Of a stretch of DNA of 64,000 nt, positions 1-10,300 are shown piece after piece. The notes beneath the pieces are model-generated. The model worked only from the letters and a program-made list of their open reading frames with translations. It was not told the origin of the DNA and searched no databases. How positions within the stretch are numbered: the first letter of the stretch is position 1; every line of letters begins with the position of its first letter. Origin of the DNA: Coturnix japonica (lineage: Eukaryota; Chordata; Aves; Galliformes; Phasianidae); NCBI RefSeq assembly GCF_001577835.2, contig NC_029526.1, forward strand, positions 2,015,510 through 2,079,509. The letters are read 5' to 3'. The position numbers were made by a program, and so were the translations under genes.

Positions 1-690
1 GGTTGGTCCCGTTCCCCTCCTCCCTGCGCACGCTGCCGCTCTGGTCTGGCTCCAGGAAGGAGGGACGCTGCCTGGCTCAGCCCCATGCTGAGGGCTGCCC
101 AGAGCCCTGGGCCTGAGTGCAGCTGGGTGCCACAGCACAAGGCCTGGGGGGTGGGCGAGGAGCTGGGGAGAGTCATGGTCCCCCCAGGCTGGAGGTGCCC
201 CTCTGTCTCTTGGCCTCCCCAGTCACCTTGCCTTGCCTTGCCTGCCCCAGCCCAGCTGCGTTCTTCGGTCAGAATTGTGGGCACTGCTGGTGCGTGCGGG
301 GCAGAGGGGTTCTGTGCTGCCCACCCGACAGAAGGAGCTGTGGGCACCTGAAGCACGAGGCAAGTGGGGGCTGAGCGTGGCTGGTGGTAGAGGACAGTGC
401 AGGTGGGAAATACAGTGCTGAGCAATGGCGCTGAGCTTGCAAACCCCATCAGAGAGGCAGGCAAGCTTCCTCCCCATACCCCATGCACGAGGCCTTTGGG
501 TGGCATTGGGTGTGATACCGCATCCATCCCCCTGCTCAGCTCAGCCCCCTCTTGCTTTGGCTGCCCACAGACCTGCTGCAGTCAGAGCCCCCCAGGAGCC
601 TTGGTTCCCTTGGCAGTGTTGCCTCCCCCAGCCCCGCGGGCAGGGCAGTGGGCACGGCCACCTTGTGCTTGTATTAAACGGGTCGGGTGC
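1..690 (+). other. GC-rich sequence, possibly the MMP15 3' UTR
   Basis: No coding exon is recognisable here. In human 16q21 the plus-strand gene MMP15 ends just before CFAP20, so the left edge may be its 3' untranslated region. The only direct support is an ATTAAA-type polyadenylation hexamer near 674 in an otherwise GC-rich, stop-poor stretch. A short CCTTG repeat sits around 227-242. The assignment rests on synteny; I did not recognise any MMP15 sequence. Confidence 0.2.
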
Positions 691-3360
691 GTGGAGCTGT
701 GGTGCCATCCTTGGTGCAGGGATGGGCTGACGGGTGGGTGTCATTGGGGGGGATGCAGTGCTCAAGGCTGGGAGGGGGCTGCGGGGATCGGGGCTGCTGC
801 TGGGGCCGCTGCCCCCGGGCTGCCGTTGTGGGGGTCAGTGAAGGCGGCCCGGCGGCAGCAGCAGACAGAGCCGCCTTTCAGGGGCTCCCGCGGGAACACA
901 GCCGCCTTGTTCTGCACAGTGTGGCACGGGGGGGCTGCGTGCTCCCCCTGCAGCGCTGGGCTCTGTGTGCTTTGCCCCCTGCCCCTGCAGCACGGCGGCT
1001 GTGCGGGGGGAACAAGGGCACGGCTTGTTGGGGAAGGTGGAAGCTGGAGAAACGAACTGCTAGAGATGGGAGAAAGAATCGTAGGGCTGGGAGAGATGAG
1101 ATCCAAGGGCAGGAAATTGGCTTTATCCAAGGAAAAAACGCTGCTCAGCTCACAATGGGAAGGAAAGCTGGCAAGGCGGCAGACGTGGCTCTGCCAGCAA
1201 AGCCCCGGCACGAGTGGGGCGGCTCCAGGGGGGCTCAGCAGCCCCACCTTCCCCGTCCCCCATCACCCCTCGGTGGGGGCACAGACCCCTCGGCTGGTGC
1301 TGCCGGGAGCTGCTGGGAAGGGCCCCGCCTCCCGTGCGGCTGCCGCGGCCGGAGCGGATGCAGAGGCCATCGGAGTGACGTGCGGAGCTGGGGGGGATGG
1401 ATGGAGCAGGGCCCAGTTCCCGCAGGAACGAGGGCGGAAACAGCCCGGCCTGACCCTATGGAGCGTGGGGGTCTGGGCTGCCCCGCGGGGAGCAGACCCC
1501 AACCCTTATCCTCTTCTGACCTCCACCCTGCCCAGCCCCCAGCACGATCGGACCAGGACCGATCAGAGCGGGCACCGTCCCTGAGCTGCTCGTCCCACCG
1601 CCCCCAACCCTGCCGACCCCAGAGGGAGGGGACCGCCCCCCACCCCCAGTTCAGAGGGGACGGTTCCATGGTGCCTGTGGCCAAGCAGGAGGGACGAGGC
1701 TCCCCCACCCTCTTGGGCCCAGGGCTGCTGGCACAGCGCCGAACAGAGCTGCAGCCAATTCCCAGCACCGAGTTACCCCACGCTGCCATTCCTCTCTTTA
1801 CTTTAAAGGAGGAGGGGGCTGGCGCTCACCCCACTTCCCTGGGCTGCCATGCACAGCACTGGGGAGCCCCATGGTGGGGGACACCCTCCCCCTGGCCCTG
1901 TCCCCGCCTGCTGGAGCCGGGCAGAGCCACTCGAGCACGTGCTCCATTGCCTGGAACTCAGAGCAGCACTGCAGCCCAAGGACACAACAGCACCGGGGAC
2001 AAAGAAACATGGGGAAAGGTGCCCCAGGTGGCTCCACCGCATTGATTTCCACCTGCCTGGCCCCGCTGGGTCACTGCTCTGGGCTTTGCCCTCCATTTCC
2101 CCCCTATTGATGGGGGCTGTGCAGGGAGGCGGTGATGGCAGCCCTCCGAGTGCAGCCCGTCTGATTTAGCAGTTATGGCTCAGGCCCAGGAAACCGAAAC
2201 AAACAAACGAGACAAACCCCACAGCAGTTCCCTCGCAACACAACGCGTTTCCCCAACGCTCTGCAGCCCGGTGCCAGAGCCAAGGACCCCCCCATACAGG
2301 CCCTGCATGTACCCCGTGTGCCTGACCCACATCCCCCAGCACGGCGGGACCCCAGGGCTGAGCCCGGCCCAAAGGCGCGGAGGCGGCGGCAGGACGTGCA
2401 GCTGGGAGCTGCTGTGTTTCCCATGGCGAAGCCTTTCCCACAGCAGCTGTGCTTTTCTCCTGGGGGGGCTCGGTGGGGTGCAGGGCAGCCACCAAAGCCC
2501 GGTGCCCTGAGTGGCTACACGAGGATGCTGGTGGCATCTCCGTCCTGGGGCAGTGTCTCACCGCTGCTTTGGGGCTGGAAGCACCCTGGGGCAAACAGGG
2601 CCCTGGCTGCCCCGCTCGCTCTGCAGGGATGTCACTGCCCACCCCCAGCTTTTCCCCGGATGCTGCAGCAGAGCTGGTGCCAGGAGCCCGGGGCCATCTG
2701 GAAACACTCACTGACAGCAGCCAGGGACCCTGACAGAGACAAAGGCTTTGGCAGAGCCCAGGCTCTTCGCTGCTGGCTGCACGGCCTCTGGGCACCATGT
2801 ATGAGACCCTGGGGAGCACAGGGATGGAGCCCAGCAGGAGCCCCGCTGCTCCCCCCTCCCAGCCTCTCTCTGTGTCTGGGGAACACACATACTGCTCAGC
2901 TGCACCCTGCCAGGATCCACCTCCCAGGCAGCCCCAGATTCCTAAAATAGGCTGGAGAACGCCCAGAGCTCGGTGTCTTGCTGGGATGGGGCTGCTGGCA
3001 TCCCCCACTCTGCCCTGCAGACCCAGGGCTGGCACAGAGCACAGTCCCAGCCATCCTTCATCACGTCCCCCTGCCACAGTGGGGGCAGAACTGGAGAGGG
3101 GAGCTCACCAGATCCACACAGTACCTTCCCCTCCACCACCCCCAGGGGTGAGCCTCTCTCATAGGAGTGGCCTGATAGAGGAGGAAGGGAAGGGGTCCTA
3201 GGGGGGCTGCCAACATCCCCTCATCACGTCCCAGGGCTCCCTACATGCCTGTGGCTTCTAGACACACAGCAAGGCCACGCTGCCCCTTCCCACATGCTGG
3301 CAGCCCCCTTTGGCAGACCACGGTGCTGAGCCCAGGGACAGCCCCCAGGGAAGGGCAAGG

Positions 3361-3369
3361 TATAAATAG
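3361..3369 (+). promoter_or_regulatory. Candidate TATA box
   Basis: TATAAATAG is a near-perfect TATA element in a GC-rich setting, so it stands out locally. A start site would be expected near 3390. A canonical AATAAA lies about 600 bp downstream on the same strand. No gene is known to me here; the call rests on motif match only. Confidence 0.3.
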
Positions 3370-3971
3370 CTGCAGCCGATAAGCAGAGCCTGCGGGGTGC
3401 TGAGAGTTACAAGGCAGAGGCAGCAGCACACACACAAACAAGTGCCTGTACTCCTTTTCTCCCCGCTTCAGTTTCCCACAGTTTTAAGGGCAGCACAGAA
3501 ATCCCCAGCCACTGAACAGCATCCTGCAGCCTGCAAGCAACCTTCTCCTGGGGGTGACACTAGCACAGACTCACTGCTGCCTGCTCAGCGCTGTGACCCT
3601 GCTCTGCTACAGGCAGAAGGGGAGCAATTCGGCCCACGTGCCCCACAGCGGGACCAGGAAGAGCCTCTGGCCTCTTCTTCCTCTGCAGGGTCAGGGCACA
3701 GCCCCCTGCGTGCTGTGGGGAGAGGACCCGGAAAGCGGAGAGGAAGTCAGAGAGGAAGAGCTGGGGCCAGGCCCCGCTGACTGCTGCTCCAAGGCCAGAG
3801 GAAACGCTGCTGGGAGAGGACAGGAGGAAGAGCCACGAGGCCACGGGGCTCCTGGAAAGCAGCTTGCTGGGGCCGTGGGAGGCACTGAACTCATTGCCTG
3901 CTGTCACAGCCAGCGCTTTCCCCATGCTGTGCTGGGGGGGCAGTCAGGGCACACAGCTCTTCCCTCATCCA

Positions 3972-3977
3972 AATAAA
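3972..3977 (+). promoter_or_regulatory. AATAAA polyadenylation hexamer
   Basis: This is a canonical hexamer on the plus strand. It could close a short transcript starting near 3390, or be a distal signal of the gene to the left (MMP15 by synteny). A single hexamer is weak evidence. Confidence 0.25.
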
Positions 3978-6415
3978 ACCTCGCTGGGGTGGTCCCGCAG
4001 CGCAGGGTGCCAAGGGGAGCCCTCACCCCTGGCACCATTCACCCGCAGTGCAGAAGTGGCCAAAGTGCTCAGCTCGGTCCTTCCCTTTTCCTGGGCAGTG
4101 GCCAATAGCAAAACTCAACATAAATATTTCCCTCGCCTCCAGCACCACCTCCCCACGCTGGAAAACAGCTGCAGAGGATTAGCACTGCCCGGAGGTGTAA
4201 TCCCCCCCATGGAGAGGGCAATGTTTAGCCAGGGACATCCAGGGAGATGAAGAAACAAAGGCAAAAAGGGCAAGAAGCTGAGCTTGGTTCAGATGTTAGT
4301 TCCTGGATATCACATCCGTGGTTGGATCAGAAGCAAACGAGGCAGTGCTCTGCAAGGCAAGGTGCTGGGGTGGCACAACACGGCCCAGTGCTGCTCAGCA
4401 CTGCTCCTGCTCGCTCCCAGTGCCTCTGCTCCTCAACCAGCTCCCCAGACCTTGCTCTCAGGTGCAGCAACCCATGCGTCTGGCACCCTTCAGCAGTCAG
4501 AACTACAAAGGAAAGCCTTGCCTTTGATTTAGAAAGTAGGCTCCAGGTGCTCACATCGTGCTCCAAGTGCTTGCTCACAGCACGTGGCCCAGCCAGTAGT
4601 AGAGGAAGGAGAAAAGCTTGCAGAGGGAAAAGCAGCTCTTCTCTGGCCCTCATCAGCACACGCTCCACCCCAGGTTGAAACTTTCCGAGGGCTCCCTGTG
4701 AAGAGAGATTCCTTTCTCTCCCACCATAAAAAGCAGTACGGGTTCGGGCAGGAAGGAGCAGGCCACCCACAGAAAGGTGAAGGAGCAGGAGAGAATTCAG
4801 AGCTGCTCTGCAGGATCCCCCTGCCCACTCCCTGCATGGAGCTGGGGCTGCCTGGCAGCACACAGTGGCCATCCTGAGGTCGGCTCCTGGCTCCTCCTGC
4901 TTCCATTCCTCCCACATTGGGGTACACTGCATCCAGCCTGGCCAAAGTCATATGCACAGCAGCAAAAAGCTGGGCCCTTCCTCACAGGAGTTTTGCTAAT
5001 GCACATTTACTCTACAAAGTGACTGCTGACACAGCTCCTGGGATCTGCCGGCCCATCTGCCAGCAGCACCCTCTTCTCCTGTGGGCAGAGCATCCCAACT
5101 TCACCTGCCTTCATGTCAGTGACACAGTTAAAGCTTTGATGGGAGAGGAGGATTAAAATAGAATAGTTTTGGACTGCACTCTGTAAACTCATCACCATCC
5201 CGTACAGGAAAGAGCCAGTATCTGATGATGCTCCACTTTGTGCATTGTATAAACAGGAAGATTCCCTATTTGGCTTCATCTTTAAAACTACACAGAGCCC
5301 ACATGGCTGTGAGGGGCAGGCAGGGAGCTGGCACAGCTCCTGGAGCCAGGCAGGGGTTGGCAGCAGGGCCCAGCACATCCCAGCTCAGGGCTGGGTTAAC
5401 ACACAAAGGTCACTCACCCAGCACCATCCCAAATCCCTGGTGATGAGGGACGATGAGCCCAGTACAGCTGGGAACGGCAACTCCTGGATATGTGCTGGTG
5501 AGCGAGGGCTGGTGGGAAGGGATGCTTCACTTGCCAGGGTTTGATGGATTCCCTCAGCAGCTGAGGCTGGGCTGCTCCCCCATGCCTGGCAAGCACTGAA
5601 GTTCCGTCAGGAGAGCCTGGCCATAGACTTCATTAAGGCCAATCCTTGGCACAGGATACAGCATGACTCCACTTAACGAATCTTAAGCCCAGCCAAGTCT
5701 TGACAGATATCTGAGCAGGATGGATGGTGCCTTCCCATGTGGGTTTCCTTGGAACCACTGAGCTGTTCAGCTGCTACGGAAATCAGAAAGACTTTCACCA
5801 GAAACCCTCCTGCAAGCGCCATCCAGCACCAAGCAGCAGCACAGGGTCAGCACCTCCCTCTCCAATCACAGCACCTTCAAGGAGCACACAAGGCAGGTGC
5901 ATGGTAGGTGGGTGACACAAGAACCAGCTGGAGAAGTGGGGCCCTTACACAGGACTGAAGGTAAACGGTCATTCCAAGTCCTGAAACCAGGACTAAACAC
6001 AGAATGTGGGGCAGACTCAGGGCAGATGTCTGCCAGCAAACTCTCCCCCAGGAAACACCAGCTTTGTTTTAGAGGACAGTAAGATATCCAGATCTTAGTT
6101 CACACAGAGCCCAACACCAGGGACGGACTGACCCCCATGGTGGGTACACACCCACCTGCACAGCTGCTGGGGCTGAGCTCCAGGGAGGAAAGGCATCAGC
6201 TTCTCCAAGACTTTCTCCATTGCTGGTGGAAGTTTGCAGCCTCCCCTCTGCACGCCATTCCACAACAAAGGCAAATTGGTTGGAGGCAGGGAAGGGCAGG
6301 CTCAGAACAGGAAAAGACTTCCGCTTCACTGCTTCGCTTCTATTATGCTTCTTCGTCTTTGATCCCCAGGGAAAGGGACAATTTGGCAGCTGGAAGGCTA
6401 TTGTGAGCTTTCTGC

Positions 6416-6424
6416 TATAAGTAG
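6416..6424 (+). promoter_or_regulatory. Candidate TATA-like element with a downstream splice donor
   Basis: TATAAGTAG is followed 74 bp later by a strong donor (GCAG then GTAAGA, GT at 6499-6500). The spacing would suit a short non-coding first exon of about 50 nt on the plus strand, antisense to the end of CFAP20. I found no matching acceptor or coding exon. Confidence 0.2.
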
Positions 6425-6863
6425 CTGCTCGGGGCCTGGCTGAGAGCAGGAGTTGTTTAAATACACAGCTATCAGAACTGTGCCAGTTTAACAGGCAGGT
6501 AAGACCAATTTATCACTGCTGGGAAAATGGCTTCAAGTAGGCAGGGAAAGAAAAACCCATTTCCGTGTACCAGAAGAGAACAGCATGGGTTTTGTCACAG
6601 GTCAATTAACACCAGCTCACGAATTGGAATAAGCCACAGCAGACAGATCCTGTCTCCTCTACCGAAACCCTACTGCTTCTCCTCTCTCCACATCATTGTT
6701 GTCCACAGCCACGCAGACCCTTATAAAGCAAAGCTGCCAAAGTCAAATTCAGAAGCAAATCTTAACATCTGGGCTATGGAAACTCCTCAGCACTTCCTCA
6801 TACGAGCTGAAGGACCCAACAAAGGAGGAAAACGACAGGAGCAGACTTACAAACAGTCAAATG

Positions 6864-6869
6864 TTTAAT
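6864..6869 (-). promoter_or_regulatory. CFAP20: CFAP20 polyadenylation signal (ATTAAA)
   Basis: On the minus strand ATTAAA lies about 440 nt past the CFAP20 stop codon, which would give a 3' UTR of roughly 460 nt ending near 6845. It is the best hexamer I found between the stop and the intergenic region. Confidence 0.45.
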
Positions 6870-7308
6870 AACTTTCCAAGAATGAGTATTACATCCATAT
6901 TTAGAGCGTATATAAAATAAGAGATGGAAAACGAGGAAAGGAAGATAAAACTAGTATCTTCAAGAGGGCACGCTTAGCTCTGTAATCCCTGCCGAATCCT
7001 CCCTTCAGAGGGGCAGTGGCCGCTTTGAGCAACAAGAGATCAGGTACCGTGCCACCTGCAGTGTTTAGGCTCAGCACTTTAGGAACAGTTAGTAGGAAAA
7101 CTTTGATTCTGTAGGACTCGCACACCAACAGCACAGTCCCAGACCTGCTATGTGGTTAACCGTGTCCTATCCAGAAGAGGGAAACCAGATGAATCAAAGT
7201 TACCCCAGGCAAGGTGAGCTGACAGAAAACTTGGGTCTCAGCACGGCTTTCTCTTTCAGCTTCTTTTGTCGACCCCAAACATTTCTTGTGCCTCTTCTCA
7301 ATGTAGTG

Positions 7309-7314
7309 TTATTG
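7309..7314 (-). CDS. CFAP20: CFAP20 coding exon 6: one codon plus stop
   Basis: The last coding exon contributes only Gln193 (CAA) and the TAA stop. A strong pyrimidine-rich acceptor ending TCTGTCCAG precedes it, and the resulting C-terminus KAKQ matches the family. The exon continues as 3' UTR to about 6845. It cannot be found by open-frame scanning. Confidence 0.85.
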   Translation of the reverse strand, partial: Q

Positions 7315-10300
7315 CTGGACAGAGCAGGGAGAAGAAGGGAGACACTTACTACACACACAGCATTCAGGTGGCACCTAGAAGACCGTACTGGTAAGGCACT
7401 GAGGGTTCCCTGAACACCTCTGTGAGGCCATTTCATCCCAGAAGGCTGTGATGGATTCCTCAGAGACATGCCCTTGTTAACACTGCCTCCCACTAAGATT
7501 GGCACCTCCCCCCTCAGATCCTTGAAATTCTATTCAGAAATAGTCTACGCTAAAACAAGTATCTGCACTGGGAAAGCCTGGCCCTGATGAAGAAGGTGCA
7601 GGTAGCTGTGAACAGCAAAGTCACAGTGCTGAGTCATGGGCAACAGCTCCCAGGAGATGCTAGGGAGCTGCTGCTCTGCCCAGCACCCTCCAGCACAAAG
7701 CTGCACAGCTCTCCCTGCCATTCTCCTAAGTGGGAATGGCAACTTCCATGTGCTTTGGCAGGAAAGCCACTCAGCAAGCCACCAGACAGACAGCTCATCC
7801 TGCAAATAGAGAGGGTGCTCCCTGGCTGCAGGCCAACGCCAGAGAGAACTCCGCTGCCAGACGAGACTCTGCGTTGTAAAGGCAGCAAGGAAAGGAGACA
7901 TGCTTGCCTGGCCCCACTGCTGCTCCCGCCCTCCTTCCCCACAGCTGGCTCACCTTGGCCTTGTTCTGGACAGGCAGGTACAGCTTGAACTCAGCTGGGA
8001 GCTCATCCTCAGAGTACAGCCGGTCAGAGAAGTACACCCGTCGGATGCGACAGTTGGCGTGGATCTGTGAGTCACAACACAGTCAGCTCCTTTTTCCACT
8101 TGCTGTCCCCACATCCAGCTTTGTCATTGTGCAGCAGTTTGGATTCTCCAGCTCAGCAGCCTGCATGAATCCTTCCAGCCCGATCATTGCTGCTGGGTAG
8201 TCTCCCTCCTGCCCCAGCACCACCTATTGCAGGTTTGGGGCAAGGTGCCACAGCACACCAGCTATTCTCCAACAAACTATTACCAGTCAGCAAACGCCCT
8301 TGTTTGTTTTGCAAGGAAGGAGACATTCTGGCTGCCCCATTAGAAGAGTTTTGGACCGAGTCTTTCCAGGAGACCTCATGAACTCTCTGAATCTAATGGG
8401 ACATCAGGGAAAAAACACCAGCCCTCTGCTTTCTTGTCTGCTCTCTCCATTGACACGGGCTGTCTCAGGAAGCATGGCCAAACTCTGCCATCTCCACAAA
8501 GCAGAGACCCACCTTAGCTGCTTGGTAGCAGAGTGTTCTTGGCTGTGAACCCATCTCCACTCCTCCACTGGTATCAGCATTAGGAGGACTAATGCTGCAC
8601 TTGAAGCACTCCCTCTCTAGGACTTCCTGAGGTTGGGAACTGTCCAGGCTGCTCTGCCTCTGCTACCAGCTGAAGGATTCACTCCTATCCCCTCGTGGGT
8701 ACATGAGAAGCCTGACATTTCCTAGGTCAGCAGTTTGCTGATCTGAGGGCAACCCCACGAGGCACGGCAGCAGTCACACTAAGGAACAGGCACACTCAAA
8801 ATAACACATGCCACTCAACACAGAAAATGTGAATCGCCAGCGTAGGAACCAAGCTATGCATCCTCAGCAGGAAAAGGCACTACAGAGGAACCGAATGGGG
8901 CCAAGCTTGGATTCCTACTTTTCATCAAGGCTGTTCCAACCAGCAGAAAGCTGCCACGTTGGTTTTCACTTGCAGGACGTGACTGCTTCTTACCTGAACT
9001 CTCAATGTCTCAATGTAATTTGTCCCGTAAGCCCTGCGCGTGAAGTCTGAGAGGTTGAACTGGATTTGGTTCCAGCCATCATCCAGCCGCATGGGCATGG
9101 TGCAGATGAAGGGCTTCACTCTTGTTGTGCTCTGGTAGTTACTCGCCCGGAAGCGCCGGCGTACGTTCTTGTCATCGAGCACCTGGGGCAAGGAAGGCAG
9201 GCTGCTGAGCCCCCTCACACCCTCCTCACTGGTCTCTGGACCCTGCCCTCCTCACCTGCACTTCGAAAGTGAAATACTTCTTCAGGTTCTTGATGATCAT
9301 CACTAGGAAAGGCAGCTTGATGCCCAGGGTCTTCTTTGGGTCAGCAGGGCACGTGATGTATGTGGTACTGAGAAAGACAGAAAGATGCTTTAGGATCTCT
9401 CATGGCACAAAGCACACAGTCCAAGTCCCAAGCCTTTCACTTGATATAATGCAGTTCTGGAGGACAGGCAGGAAGAGGTAGCTCTGATCATAAGATCTCA
9501 GCAACCAGCAGGGCTTCCTGCATCAGGAGGGAGAGCTTCAGACAAAGCTGCAGAAAGAACAAGCTGAAAGGCCCAAAGAAGGCATTTCAAATTCCACTTT
9601 TCCCCACGTATGAGCATGAAACACCTCCCTGAATTCTGTTTCGAGGCTATGTCTCTTAACACAACCTCTTTAACTGAACAGGTAGAGTCCTCCAGAGCAC
9701 GGCAGAAGGCCTGCATGCTGTATATGGCTGGGAAGACAAAGGTCATGAGCCCTAAAAGCACACGTCATGTCTGGCAAGTTCTGTATCAACACATCTTGGG
9801 AGGAAGAGCAGTGCTGGCACAGCCTGACTGCAGGAGAGGAGACTCCACTGCCCTTATAAGGAGCACCCTACTCCAAACCACACCGCAGCAGCGTGGCTGT
9901 GGGGATGCCGAGCCTGCAGCCAGAGAAGCCCACGTCTCCTCCTCCAGCTGACGGGGACAACCTGATTAAGTGAAGCACCATAAGCAATCCCCGTCATAAA
10001 TCTCTCTCTCGCCCGCCTGTCTGCGGTCAGAATAGCTGTCACGTGGGCAGAGCAGCACAGCAGGCCTAAGATATGAAAGATGCAGAAGGCAGAGGGCTGC
10101 TTCCTCAGCAGCCCACAGTTGCACCTTCTACACTCAGCTCCAGGACAAGCCCTCAGGACACGCCAAGGGCCGAAGCCACCTTCCTCCTACCTGACATTTG
10201 TTCCTTCAATCTCCAGCACCAGCGACTGGATGTCATTATCGGTGATCCGCTTGATGTGACCATTGCGCACCTGGAGGAAAGCGGGCAGACAGCACAGCCG

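Larger units (their letters stand above)
691..6835. other. Intergenic region left of CFAP20, no recognised gene
   Basis: This is about 6 kb of GC-rich DNA, richest in the first 4 kb. Long open frames occur on both strands (up to about 450 codons), but they are low in complexity, overlap each other in several frames and resemble no family I know. They are best explained by stop codons being rare in GC-rich DNA. Two plus-strand TATA-like elements, at 3361 and 6416, are listed separately. I saw no repeat family or RNA gene. Confidence 0.6.

Noticed and set aside
397-2045. Two very long overlapping plus-strand open frames (395 and 452 codons)
   Set aside because: Both lie in GC-rich DNA, overlap in different frames, are low in complexity and match no family. 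Stop-poor composition explains them.
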